Below, piece by piece: positions 1 to 7,409 of a stretch of DNA of 35,845 nt. The notes beneath the pieces are model-generated. The model made no database searches. It was not told the DNA's origin and worked only from the letters and a program-made list of their open reading frames with translations. The stretch's first letter is position 1. The number at the start of each line of letters is the position of its first letter. Position numbers and translations under genes: made by a program. The DNA is from Chloroflexota bacterium (GTDB lineage Bacteria > Chloroflexota > Anaerolineae > UBA1429), in the NCBI GenBank assembly GCA_012841405.1, contig DUUT01000183.1, positions 1 to 35,845 on the forward strand, read 5' to 3'.

Positions 1-131
1 AGGCCGTGGCCATCGCCCGGGGGTACCTGGCACTGGACGGCATCGACGTCATCTGCATCCCGGCCTTTGCCACGGTCGAGATCGGTGACCAGGAGCGCAC
101 GGCGCTCAAGTTCATCGTCGAGCCGCGTTAG
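1..131 (+). CDS. C-terminal fragment of an unidentified protein
   Basis: An open frame enters from the left edge (first full codon at position 3) and stops with TAG at 129-131, giving 42 residues beginning AVAIARGYLALDG and ending FIVEPR. The start lies outside the window. The ending faintly resembles the C-terminal alpha/beta domain of pyruvate-kinase-like proteins, which often close on a strand such as KEIICKPR, but this is too little to name a function. A strong hairpin 66 bp downstream of the stop suggests this is the last gene of its transcript. The frame is credible because codon third positions are G/C-rich like the neighbours. Confidence 0.55.
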   Translation, partial: AVAIARGYLALDGIDVICIPAFATVEIGDQERTALKFIVEPR

Positions 132-196
132 GCGCCACACCACCCCTGCCGACACGGCGTCTCCGCCGCAGGCAGCGGATCCATAGCATGAGAAGC

Positions 197-224
197 GAGA
201 GGGGATCGCGTGCGATCCCCTCTC
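197..224 (+). terminator. Hairpin terminator after the left-edge gene
   Basis: A perfect 13-bp inverted repeat (GAGAGGGGATCGC at 197-209, its complement at 212-224) closes on a very short loop and is followed by CTTCCTG, a weak pyrimidine tail. It sits between the left-edge gene and the promoter of the aldolase gene. It is likely a transcript end, although the U-tract is poor. Confidence 0.6.
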
Positions 225-235
225 TTCCTGCGCGC

Positions 236-265
236 TTGACGCCCGGCGTGCAAGCATCCTATGAT
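236..265 (+). promoter_or_regulatory. Sigma70-like promoter for the aldolase-SDR genes
   Basis: TTGACG at 236-241 and TATGAT at 260-265 are separated by 18 bp. The site lies just downstream of the hairpin terminator and about 60 bp upstream of the aldolase start. The same -35 hexamer recurs before other genes of this window. Confidence 0.5.
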
Positions 266-327
266 GATGCTACGTCGCGCCGGTGCGACGCCGCGGGGCG
301 TCGTACCCCACCAACGAGGAGGGGAGG

Positions 328-1083
328 ATGCGCAGCAATACAGCGTTGCATCGGATGAGGCAGGGCCTACCGGCCCTCGGCGCGAGCGCAGGGCTCGGGT
401 CGCCCCTGGCGGCAGAGCTCCTTTCGCTGGCCGGGTTCGATTTCGTCCTGGTGGACAACCAGCACGGCGCCTGGGACGACACCGGCCTCATGGCGGCGAT
501 GCGCTCCGTGGCCCTGGGCACGGCCATCCCGATGGCGCGCGTGGTGCAGAACGACTACTATGCCATCGGCCGGGCCCTCGATCGCGGCGCCATGGGCATC
601 GTCGTGCCGATGGTGAACACGCCCGAGGAGGCGGCAGCCGCCGCCCGGGCGGTACGCTACCCGCCCCGTGGGGGCCGCAGCATGGGGCCCTTTGGCACCA
701 CCTTCCTGGGGGCGGACTATACCGGCGAGATCAACGACCAGGTCTTTTTGGCCGTGCAGATCGAGCAGCAGGTGGCCGTCGAGCGGGCCGAGGAGATCCT
801 CGCCGTCGAGGGCGTCGACGGGTGCTGGGTCGGCCCCAGCGATCTCGGCCTCTCCATGGGCCTCGACCTGTCGACCGCGGCGGGGCGCGCGGCCCACGAG
901 GCGGCCATCTGCCATGTGCGCGACGTGTGCCAGCGCCTCGGCAAGATACCGGGAATCGCCGGAACACCCGCCACCGCACGCCACTGGCTCGATGCCGGCT
1001 TTTTGTTCGTCACCGTGGCCAGCGATGCCGGCCTCGTGACCAGCGGCGCGCCGGAGGTCCTCGCCAGCCTGCGCCCGGCATAG
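328..1083 (+). CDS. HpcH/HpaI-family class II aldolase
   Basis: A 251-residue protein of the HpcH/HpaI aldolase family, divalent-metal enzymes that cleave or form 2-keto-3-deoxy acids to give pyruvate plus an aldehyde (for example 4-hydroxy-2-oxoheptanedioate or 2-keto-3-deoxy-L-rhamnonate aldolases). Seen in order: the LVDNQHG segment carrying the catalytic His, MARV with the substrate Arg, GAMGIVVPMVNTPEEA, RYPPRGGRS, VQIEQ with the first metal ligand Glu, and VGPSDLGLSMG with the metal-binding Asp. The ATG at 328 is chosen because AGGAGG lies five bases before it and family homology begins shortly after; an upstream in-frame GTG at 283 lacks such a site. The downstream SDR starts 38 bp later, so the two probably share a transcript and may act on a sugar acid. 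The exact substrate cannot be read from the sequence. Confidence 0.88.
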   Translation: MRSNTALHRMRQGLPALGASAGLGSPLAAELLSLAGFDFVLVDNQHGAWDDTGLMAAMRSVALGTAIPMARVVQNDYYAIGRALDRGAMGIVVPMVNTPEEAAAAARAVRYPPRGGRSMGPFGTTFLGADYTGEINDQVFLAVQIEQQVAVERAEEILAVEGVDGCWVGPSDLGLSMGLDLSTAAGRAAHEAAICHVRDVCQRLGKIPGIAGTPATARHWLDAGFLFVTVASDAGLVTSGAPEVLASLRPA

Positions 1084-1121
1084 CACCGGCGCACCGCCAT
1101 CTCTGACCATAGGGGTGAACC

Positions 1122-1922
1122 ATGGGCAAGCTCGACGGGCAGGTCGCCCTCGTGACGGGAGCGGCACGGGGCCTCGGACGCGCCTATGCACTGCACCTGG
1201 CGTCCCTGGGCGCCGATGTGGTGGTGAACGACATCGACCTCCACGCCGCCAAGGCCTTCGGGGAGGAGCTCACCTCCGAAACGGTGATGGCCGAGATCGA
1301 GGCGCGCGGGCGGCGCGCCCTGGGTATCGAGGCGGACGCCACGCAGCGCGATGCCGTCGAGGCGATGGTACGCCAGGTGCTGGACACCTTTGGCCGCCTC
1401 GACATCCTGGTGAACAACGCCGGCGGTGCCCTGGGCACGCCGCGCTCGACGCTGGCGTCGGACACGGATGAGGCGTACCTCGATTACATCCTGGACGTGA
1501 ACCTCAAGAGCACCATCCTCTGCTGCCAAGCCGCCAGCCGGCCGATGAAAGCGGCGCGCTATGGCCGGATCGTCAACGTGGGCTCCCAAGCCGGCCTGTG
1601 GAGCGGCCACACGGGGGACGGCATGCCGTACAAGGTGGCCAAGGCCGGCGTCATCCACTACACGCGGGTGCTGGCCTCCGAGCTGGGACCCTACGGCATC
1701 AACGTGAACTGCATCGCGCCGGCGTGGATCCTCTCGTCCCGGGCGGTGGCGCAGGGGCGCAACACCCCCGAGATCCGTGACCGCTTGCTCGCACAGATCC
1801 CCCTGGGGCGCTTGGGCGTCCCCGAGGACTGTGCCAAGGTCGTCGAGTTCCTGGTTACCGATCTCTCCGACTATGTCACCGGGCAGACTATTGCCGTCTG
1901 CGGCGGCTACGTCTGCTGGTAA
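1122..1922 (+). CDS. SDR-family NAD(P)-dependent oxidoreductase
   Basis: A 266-residue classical short-chain dehydrogenase. Visible motifs: cofactor loop TGAARGLG at 12-19, an Asp at the end of strand 2 (VVNDID) favouring NAD over NADP, NNAG at 98-101, and a complete N-S-Y-K tetrad at Asn127, Ser155, Tyr170 and Lys174. It should oxidise or reduce an alcohol/ketone in the cytoplasm. Its position directly behind an HpaI-type aldolase suggests a sugar or sugar-acid dehydrogenase, which is inference. Residues 50-60 contain a short insertion compared with a minimal SDR. The start ATG has GGGGTG upstream. The normal active site contrasts with the second SDR at 24581. Confidence 0.88.
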   Translation: MGKLDGQVALVTGAARGLGRAYALHLASLGADVVVNDIDLHAAKAFGEELTSETVMAEIEARGRRALGIEADATQRDAVEAMVRQVLDTFGRLDILVNNAGGALGTPRSTLASDTDEAYLDYILDVNLKSTILCCQAASRPMKAARYGRIVNVGSQAGLWSGHTGDGMPYKVAKAGVIHYTRVLASELGPYGINVNCIAPAWILSSRAVAQGRNTPEIRDRLLAQIPLGRLGVPEDCAKVVEFLVTDLSDYVTGQTIAVCGGYVCW

Positions 1923-2015
1923 GGGCCAGCGGCCCCACCGCACAGGACGCCGCGGCCACACCTGGGGAACGCGGCGTTCCCTCATACCACGAGCACACAC
2001 TACAGGAGGACAACC

Positions 2016-2528
2016 ATGGATGCTCTACAGGCCATTTTCGCGCGGCGGAGCGTGCGCAAGTACCGCCCGGAGCCGATCCCGGCGGAGGACCTGAAGCAGA
2101 TCCTCGAGGCGGGGCGCCAGTCGCCATCGGCGGCCAATCGCCAGCCGTGGCATTTCGTCATCGTCAGCGACGCGGAACAGAAGCAGCGCCTCGCCCGGGC
2201 CTGCAACGGCCAAATGTGGCTCGCTGACGCTGCCTGCATCCTGGTGGGCGTCGGCTTGCCGGCGGTGAGCGAAAAGTGGTACCGGGTGGACGTGGCCATG
2301 GCCATGGAGAACATGGTCCTCGCCGCGCGCAGCCTGGGCTACGGCACCTGCTGGATCGGCGCCTTCAAGCCGGACGAGGTCAAGGCGGTCTGTGGCCTGC
2401 CCGAGGATGTCGAGGTGGTGGCCTGCACGCCCATCGGCGTGCCCGAGGCCTGGCCCGAGGCGCGGGAGCGCAAGGATTGGTCCGCCGTGTTCTCGAGCGA
2501 CCGCTACGGAGAGGAGCTGAGCCTGTAG
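2016..2528 (+). CDS. Nitroreductase-family FMN oxidoreductase
   Basis: A 170-residue, single-domain nitroreductase-fold flavoprotein, at the short end of the family. FMN-binding features are visible: RRSVRKYRPEPIP at 10-22, NRQPWHF at 41-47, GYGTCWIGAF at 108-117 and IGVPE near 140. Such enzymes use NAD(P)H to reduce nitro groups, quinones or flavins, and many small members have other unassigned reactions. AGGAGG six bases before the ATG fixes the start. The C-terminus is typical of the family (GVPEAWPEARERKDWSAVF). It lies between an SDR and a CFA synthase-like gene on the same strand; the latter starts only 25 bp after its stop. Confidence 0.88.
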   Translation: MDALQAIFARRSVRKYRPEPIPAEDLKQILEAGRQSPSAANRQPWHFVIVSDAEQKQRLARACNGQMWLADAACILVGVGLPAVSEKWYRVDVAMAMENMVLAARSLGYGTCWIGAFKPDEVKAVCGLPEDVEVVACTPIGVPEAWPEARERKDWSAVFSSDRYGEELSL

Positions 2529-2553
2529 CGAGGTGGGCAGGTAGGCAGGTGAG

Positions 2554-3894
2554 ATGTCCCAGGGGACCATGGCACCGCAGCGCGTCGCCATCACGACGGA
2601 AGAGGCGATCCAGATCAACCTGCACGTGCTCAACGCGCTGTTCGGCACGAGCCCCAAGCAGGTGGGGGTGCGCCTGTGGAACGGCATCCTGTGGCCCGAT
2701 GAGGCGCCGCGCCCCGTCGTCCTGGCACTCAAGCACCCCGGCGCCCTGCGCGCTATGTTCCTCCCCGGCACCGAGCTCGGCCTCGCCGAGGCCTACCTGT
2801 TCGATGACGTCGACATCGTGGGGGAGCTGGAGCCGGTGTTTGGCCTCGCCGAGTCGCTGCTGGAGCGCGCCAGCGACTGGCGCACGCGCTGGCGCGTGAT
2901 GCGCGATCTGCTCCGCCTCCCCAAGGGTGGCGTGCAGCGGACGACGCCTCGCGGCCGCGCGCAGCTCCGCGGGCGACGCCACTCCATCGAGCGCGATCGG
3001 GCGGCCATCCGTTACCACTATGACGTCTCCAACGCCTTTTACCAGCTGTGGCTCGATGAGCGCATGGTCTACTCCTGCGGCTACTTTCGCTCGCCGGAGG
3101 ACACGCTGGATGTCGCCCAGGCGCAAAAGCTCGACTATATCTGCCGCAAGCTCCGCCTCCGGCCCGGTCAGCGGCTGCTGGATATCGGCTGCGGCTGGGG
3201 TGGGCTGGTGCTCTGGGCCGCCGAGCACTATGGCGTGGACGCCACCGGCATCACCCTGAGCGAGCCCCAAGCCGAGCTCGCCAACCGCCGCATCGCCGCG
3301 GCGGGCATGGCCGATCGCTGTCGCGTGGAGGTGCGCGACTATCGCCAGGTGCCGGGCGAAGCGTGCTACGACGCCCTGGTGAGCGTGGGTATGTTCGAGC
3401 ACGTGGGCGAGGCGCTCCTGCCGGAGTACTTTCGGCGGGCGCGCACGCTCCTGCGCCCCGGTGGCCCGATGCTGAACCACGGCATCGCCTGCCGCCCGCG
3501 CCCCGCCGGCCGTCGGCGCGGCGCCACCCTGAGCGCGTCGTACGTCTTTCCCGATGGCGAGTTGGTGCCCCTCTCGGCCACCCTCCGCGCCGCGGAAGGG
3601 GCGGGATTCGAGGTGCGCGACGTGGAGAGCCTCCGCGAGCACTATGCGCGGACGCTGCGTCACTGGGTGCAACGCCTCGAGGCGCGCCACGACGAGGCGC
3701 TGCAGCACGTCGACGAGGTGACCTATCGCGTCTGGCGCCTCTTCATGGCGGGGTCGGCGCATGGCTTTACCTCCGGTCGGCTGAACGTGTACCAGACCCT
3801 TCTCGTCAACCCCGGCCCCGCCGGGCACAGCGGCCAACCCCTCACCCGCGAGGACTGGTACCGCGATCACCGCAGGGGTGCCACCACACCATGA
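2554..3894 (+). CDS. Cyclopropane-fatty-acyl-phospholipid synthase family methyltransferase
   Basis: A 446-residue SAM-dependent enzyme of the CFA synthase family, which adds a methylene from S-adenosylmethionine across double bonds of membrane phospholipid acyl chains. An N-terminal lipid-binding-like region (about 1-140) precedes the catalytic domain: YHYDVSNAFYQLWLD, YSCGYF with Cys175, the SAM loop LLDIGCGWGGL at 208-218, TGITLSEPQ, DYRQ, and SVGMFEHVG with Glu282. LNHGIA and SYVFPDGE match the segments that bind bicarbonate/substrate in E. coli Cfa. Length is slightly above the E. coli enzyme. The ATG follows AGGTGAG, the last of several GGCAGGT-like repeats. Membrane modification is the likely role, but mycolic-type modifying relatives share the fold. 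Confidence 0.88.
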   Translation: MSQGTMAPQRVAITTEEAIQINLHVLNALFGTSPKQVGVRLWNGILWPDEAPRPVVLALKHPGALRAMFLPGTELGLAEAYLFDDVDIVGELEPVFGLAESLLERASDWRTRWRVMRDLLRLPKGGVQRTTPRGRAQLRGRRHSIERDRAAIRYHYDVSNAFYQLWLDERMVYSCGYFRSPEDTLDVAQAQKLDYICRKLRLRPGQRLLDIGCGWGGLVLWAAEHYGVDATGITLSEPQAELANRRIAAAGMADRCRVEVRDYRQVPGEACYDALVSVGMFEHVGEALLPEYFRRARTLLRPGGPMLNHGIACRPRPAGRRRGATLSASYVFPDGELVPLSATLRAAEGAGFEVRDVESLREHYARTLRHWVQRLEARHDEALQHVDEVTYRVWRLFMAGSAHGFTSGRLNVYQTLLVNPGPAGHSGQPLTREDWYRDHRRGATTP

Positions 3895-4027
3895 GGGAGG
3901 AGGGGCGGATGTAGGCAAGGCGTCGTGCGATGGGTCAATCAGCGGAGCGGCCGGGGAGCCCCCCGCGTCCCCCTCCTCTTCCCGCTCATCCCTCGGTGCG
4001 TTCCGCGTACTCTAGCGAAGGAGTGCC

Positions 4028-5260
4028 ATGATGGATAGGTATCCGTACGTCATCATCGGCGGCGGACTCGCGGGTGGCAGGGCCTGTGAGGGAATTCGCC
4101 GCATCGACCCCGACGGGCCGATCATGCTCATCACCGCCGAACGCCACCGCCCCTACCAACGCCCGCCCCTCTCCAAGGCGTACCTCATGGGCAAGGCCGG
4201 CCTCGACAAGGTGTACCTGCGCGAGGAGGACTATTACGGCGCTCAGCATATCGAGATCATGGCCGAGACGCGCGTGGCGCGCATCGAGCGCGGCGATCAC
4301 ACGGTGACGCTGGAGAACGGACGCGTCGTGGGGTACGAGCGGCTGCTCCTGGCCACCGGCGGCTCGGCCATCCGCCTGCCCCTCCCCGGGGCCGACCTGC
4401 CGGGGGTCCACATCCTGCGTACCATCGACGATTCGAACCGCATCCGCGAGGACGCGGCGAACGCGCGGCACGCGCTCATCATCGGTGGGAGTTTCATCGG
4501 TTCGGAGGTGGCCTCGTCCCTCGCGCAACTGGGCGTCGAGGGCACCATGGTGTTCCTCGAGGAGCGCCTCCTCGCGAACGTCGTGCCCAAGGAGCTGAGC
4601 CACCACCTGATGCACCTGTACCGCGACCACGGTGTCCGCCTGCTGCCCGGCGTCAAGCCGGTGCAGTTTGAGGGGGACGGGCGCGTGCAGCGGGCCGTGC
4701 TCGATAGCGGCGAAACCCTCGAGGTGGATATGGTGGTGATGGGCGTGGGCATTCGCCTCAACACGGCCCTGGCCAAGGACAGCGGCCTTGCCCTGGGCGA
4801 GCGCGACGCCGTCATCGTCGACGAGCGCCTGCGCACCAGCGACCCCGACATCTTTGCCGCCGGCGACATCGCCGCCTGGCCCGACCCCACCTTTGGGCGG
4901 CTGCGCGTCGAGCATTGGGACGTCGCGCGGGCCCAGGGGCTGCGCGCCGGACGCAACATGGCCGGCGAGGAGCGCGCCTACAGGACGCTGCCCTACTTCT
5001 TCTCTGATCTGTTCGACCTCAGCTTTGAGGCCTGGGGCGACCTGACGCGTTGGGACGCCACGGTGCAACGCGGCGAGCTGAACGGAGGGCCGTTCACCTA
5101 CTTTTACTTCCACGAGGGCAAGTTGGTGGGGGCACTCACCGTGGGCCTGGCGGACGACGACCGCAAGCCGCTCCAGGCCCTCATCCGCGCGCAGCCCGCG
5201 CTGCGCGAGGTCTCGGCGCGCCTGGCGGATGCGTCCGTGAGCCTGGCGTCGTTGGTGTAG
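4028..5260 (+). CDS. FAD/NAD(P)-dependent oxidoreductase, ferredoxin-reductase type
   Basis: A 410-residue two-dinucleotide-fold flavoprotein. FAD-binding GGGLAG is at 11-16, the RPPLSK segment at 45-50 is characteristic of the ferredoxin/rubredoxin reductase and AIF group, LLLATGG is at 107-112, NAD-binding GGSFIGSE is at 153-160, and the second FAD motif DIFAAGDIA is at 275-283. The C-terminal domain (EHWDVARAQG, YFFSDLFD) also fits this group. It should pass electrons from NAD(P)H to a small iron-sulfur protein, but no ferredoxin or Rieske oxygenase is visible nearby, so the partner is unknown. AAGGAG sits five bases before the first ATG; a second ATG is adjacent. It is followed by a hairpin. 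Confidence 0.85.
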   Translation: MMDRYPYVIIGGGLAGGRACEGIRRIDPDGPIMLITAERHRPYQRPPLSKAYLMGKAGLDKVYLREEDYYGAQHIEIMAETRVARIERGDHTVTLENGRVVGYERLLLATGGSAIRLPLPGADLPGVHILRTIDDSNRIREDAANARHALIIGGSFIGSEVASSLAQLGVEGTMVFLEERLLANVVPKELSHHLMHLYRDHGVRLLPGVKPVQFEGDGRVQRAVLDSGETLEVDMVVMGVGIRLNTALAKDSGLALGERDAVIVDERLRTSDPDIFAAGDIAAWPDPTFGRLRVEHWDVARAQGLRAGRNMAGEERAYRTLPYFFSDLFDLSFEAWGDLTRWDATVQRGELNGGPFTYFYFHEGKLVGALTVGLADDDRKPLQALIRAQPALREVSARLADASVSLASLV

Positions 5261-5315
5261 GCGGTATCCAGTCGCAGGATGCATCGCGGGGCATCCCTAC
5301 GGCGACCGCCAGGGG

Positions 5316-5340
5316 AGGCGCGCCCCGTGGCGGCGCGCCT
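5316..5340 (+). terminator. GC-rich hairpin after the FAD reductase
   Basis: AGGCGCGCC at 5316-5324 pairs perfectly with GGCGCGCCT at 5332-5340 across a 7-nt loop. It lies in the 128-bp gap before the DUF72 gene. There is no T-run, so termination is uncertain; it may be a processing or attenuating hairpin. Confidence 0.35.
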
Positions 5341-5388
5341 CGCGGCCCACGGAGCACTGACCATGGATACCCTGCGGGGTGAGGGAGC

Positions 5389-6189
5389 ATGAGCGAACCG
5401 GTGGGTCGGGTGCTGGTCGGCGTCCAGGGGTTCAGCGCACCGAGCTGGGCCGGCGTCTTTTACCCGCCCGGCCTGCCGGCGAATCGCCAGCTCGCGTTCT
5501 ATGCCCAGGTGTTCGACACCGTCGAGCTGGATGTCACCTTTTACACCCTCCCCTCAGTAGTGACCATCCGCTCGTGGGTGGCGAACACGCCGGAGGGGTT
5601 CACCTTCTGCGCCAAGATGCCCCGCGCCATCACCCACGAGAAGCGCCTGGTGAACGTGGACGACGAGCTGCGCGCCGTGGGCGGGATGCTCGACCTGTTG
5701 GCGAACAGGATGGGCGCGATGGTGATCCAGTTCCCGCGCTCCTTCACGCGCCGCGAGGAACCGGCCCTGCGCGCCTTTCTGCCCAAGCTGCCCGCGGGCC
5801 ATCGCTTTGCCATCGAGTTCCGCCACCCGAGCTGGAACGCTCCCCCGGTGTTCGCCCTCCTGGAGCGCCACGGCATCGCCTGGTGCCTGAACGAGTGGCA
5901 GGACCTGCCGCCGGTGATCGTCACCACGGCGGGGTGGAGCTATGTGCGCCTCGTGGGGTTTCACCGCGACGCCGTGGGCGCGGGCGACGTGCTGCGCGAC
6001 CGCTCGGAGCGGCTGGCGTTCTGGGGAGAGACGCTCCAGGCGTTGCGCCAGCGCCTCGATACGATCTATGTGTACGTGAACAACCACTACGCCGGCTATG
6101 CTCCGGCCACGGTGAACGCCCTCCGCGCCCACCTCGGCCAACCGACCGTCGACCCCCGTGCCCTCTGGCCCCAGCGCCCCCTGTTGTAG
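5389..6189 (+). CDS. DUF72 (YecE-like) TIM-barrel protein
   Basis: A 266-residue DUF72 protein. Family signatures are clear: VGVQGFSAPSWAGVFYPPG at the N-terminus, FYAQVFDTVELDVTFY, FTFCAKMPRAITHEKRL, FAIEFRHPSW, WCLNEW, and the C-terminal YVYVNNHYAGYAPATVNALRAHLG. The family adopts a TIM-barrel-like fold and has no firmly established activity. GGGAG lies just before the ATG. The gene sits alone between two hairpins (5316-5340 and 6230-6258), so it is probably transcribed separately. The call is firm for family, not for function. Confidence 0.88.
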   Translation: MSEPVGRVLVGVQGFSAPSWAGVFYPPGLPANRQLAFYAQVFDTVELDVTFYTLPSVVTIRSWVANTPEGFTFCAKMPRAITHEKRLVNVDDELRAVGGMLDLLANRMGAMVIQFPRSFTRREEPALRAFLPKLPAGHRFAIEFRHPSWNAPPVFALLERHGIAWCLNEWQDLPPVIVTTAGWSYVRLVGFHRDAVGAGDVLRDRSERLAFWGETLQALRQRLDTIYVYVNNHYAGYAPATVNALRAHLGQPTVDPRALWPQRPLL

Positions 6190-6229
6190 CTCACGTAGCC
6201 CGGCAGCCCCCGCCGCAGTCTCTGCCCCT

Positions 6230-6258
6230 GTGGCGCCTCTCCACCGGAGGGGCGCCAC
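6230..6258 (+). terminator. Hairpin terminator after the DUF72 gene
   Basis: A 13-bp stem with one G-T wobble (GTGGCGCCTCTCC at 6230-6242 against 6246-6258) is followed by GCGTTTG. The T-run is only three bases. It is placed 41 bp after the DUF72 stop and just before a candidate promoter. Confidence 0.5.
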
Positions 6259-6262
6259 GCGT

Positions 6263-6291
6263 TTGACCGGCGGGTGGTTCTCTGGTACCGT
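6263..6291 (+). promoter_or_regulatory. Possible promoter for the QueG-like gene
   Basis: TTGACC at 6263-6268 and TACCGT at 6286-6291 are spaced 17 bp, 40 bp ahead of the QueG-like ATG. The -35 is good and the -10 is weak. Confidence 0.3.
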
Positions 6292-6331
6292 CAGCACAGC
6301 ACCGTAACGTCTGCACCCTAGAGGAGACCCT

Positions 6332-7264
6332 ATGCGTCCCACCGCCCTCGACAGCCATCACCCGGACGAATCGCTGCGCGCCATCATCGCGGAGCAGCTG
6401 CGGACCAACCCGCTGAATCGCCTGACGCGTCTGGATGGCCGGCCCATCTTTGAGCACTCCCTCGTCGGCGTCGCCGACGGTGACGATCCCCTCTTTGCCG
6501 AGTACAAGACGATCATCGGCGCCTTCCACCTCACGCCGCGGGAGGTGCTCGCGCGTGAGCTGGCCGCATCCCCCGGGGCAGCGGACGCCTCCCTGGACAC
6601 CATCCGCGTCATCGGGTGGATCCTGCCCATCGCCGAGGCGACACGGGCCGGCAACCGCGCCCAGCGGGAGGTGCCGACGATCGCCTGGGCGCACACGCGC
6701 ACCTACGGGGAGCGCTTTAACGACGCGCTCCGCCGGCACGTGGTGGCGGTGCTGCGTGCCGCCGGCTACGCGGCCGTCGCTCCGGCGATCGAACCCTACT
6801 TTCGCATCCTCAGCGAGGGGCCGGCGCAGCCCCCCGCCTCCGTATGGTCAGAGCGCCACGTGATGTACGCCGCCGGCCTGGGCAGCTTTGGCTTGAGCGA
6901 CGGCCTCATCACCCCGCGAGGGATGGCCATGCGCTGCGGCAGCGTGGTAACCAACCTCCCCCTGGCGGTGACGCCGCGCACATGCACGAGCCATACCGCC
7001 GACTGCCTCTACCTGGCGGAGGGCACCTGTGCGGCCTGCGCGGCACGCTGCCCTGCGGGGGCGATCACCCGCGAGGGGGGGCACGACAAGGCCAAGTGCC
7101 AGGCCTACAGCTATGGCAGGCTGCGTCCCCTCGTGGCGACGTACGGCCTCGAGGGAGAGCCGGGCGCCGCCGTGGGCTGCGGCCTGTGCCAAACGGGCGT
7201 GCCCTGCGAGGCGGGGATCCCGGCACAGGGGAGGCGCAGCGCTGGAGCACAAGCCACGCCGTAA
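6332..7264 (+). CDS. Iron-sulfur protein related to epoxyqueuosine reductase
   Basis: A 310-residue protein with the architecture of QueG-like reductases. The segment ERHVMYAAGLGSFGLSDGLITPRG (174-197) matches the cobalamin-domain region of epoxyqueuosine reductases. Cysteine motifs resemble a 2x[4Fe-4S] ferredoxin domain: Cys233, Cys236, Cys240 followed by Pro (C-x2-C-x3-CP), then Cys256 (KCQAYSYG, cf. the KCISY element of QueG) and Cys283, Cys286, Cys292. QueG makes queuosine in tRNA wobble positions, but here the second cluster motif is altered (CGLCQTGVPC rather than CGxCQxxCP), and a second group of QueG-like proteins is not tied to queuosine. No other queuosine gene is present nearby. 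The start ATG follows GAGGAGA. Confidence 0.72.
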   Translation: MRPTALDSHHPDESLRAIIAEQLRTNPLNRLTRLDGRPIFEHSLVGVADGDDPLFAEYKTIIGAFHLTPREVLARELAASPGAADASLDTIRVIGWILPIAEATRAGNRAQREVPTIAWAHTRTYGERFNDALRRHVVAVLRAAGYAAVAPAIEPYFRILSEGPAQPPASVWSERHVMYAAGLGSFGLSDGLITPRGMAMRCGSVVTNLPLAVTPRTCTSHTADCLYLAEGTCAACAARCPAGAITREGGHDKAKCQAYSYGRLRPLVATYGLEGEPGAAVGCGLCQTGVPCEAGIPAQGRRSAGAQATP

Positions 7265-7349
7265 CCCGCACCACGGGGATGCCCAGCGTACGCCGCGGGG
7301 CACGCTCACCGCCGTGGCGTGCCGCATGACGGGCGCATCCACAGCCACC

Positions 7350-7388
7350 GGCGGTCTGCGGACCGCCCCGCCCCCTCGCGCGAGGGGG
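7350..7388 (+). promoter_or_regulatory. Paired hairpins immediately upstream of the enolase-superfamily gene
   Basis: GGCGGTC/GACCGCC (7350-7356 and 7361-7367, TGCG loop) is followed by the 18-bp perfect palindrome CCCCCTCGCGCGAGGGGG at 7371-7388. The ribosome binding site GGGAGG (7396-7401) and ATG (7410) come directly after. Such a layout could be an attenuator or an operator; no T-run is present. Confidence 0.35.
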
Positions 7389-7409
7389 ATCGCACGGGAG
7401 GCATACACC

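Noticed and set aside
717-2000. A 427-codon minus-strand open frame opposite the aldolase and SDR
   Set aside because: It is an antisense shadow in GC-rich DNA: it spans two well-supported + strand genes and their gap, and its translation is Arg/Gly/Ala-rich without recognisable motifs. Similar long shadows at 2380-3918, 3986-5284, 28250-29734 and 32987-34408 were rejected for the same reason.
5263-5371. Outer inverted repeat GGTATCC...GGATACC
   Set aside because: The arms are only 7 bp and 95 bp apart; chance occurrence is likely, and no mobile gene lies between.
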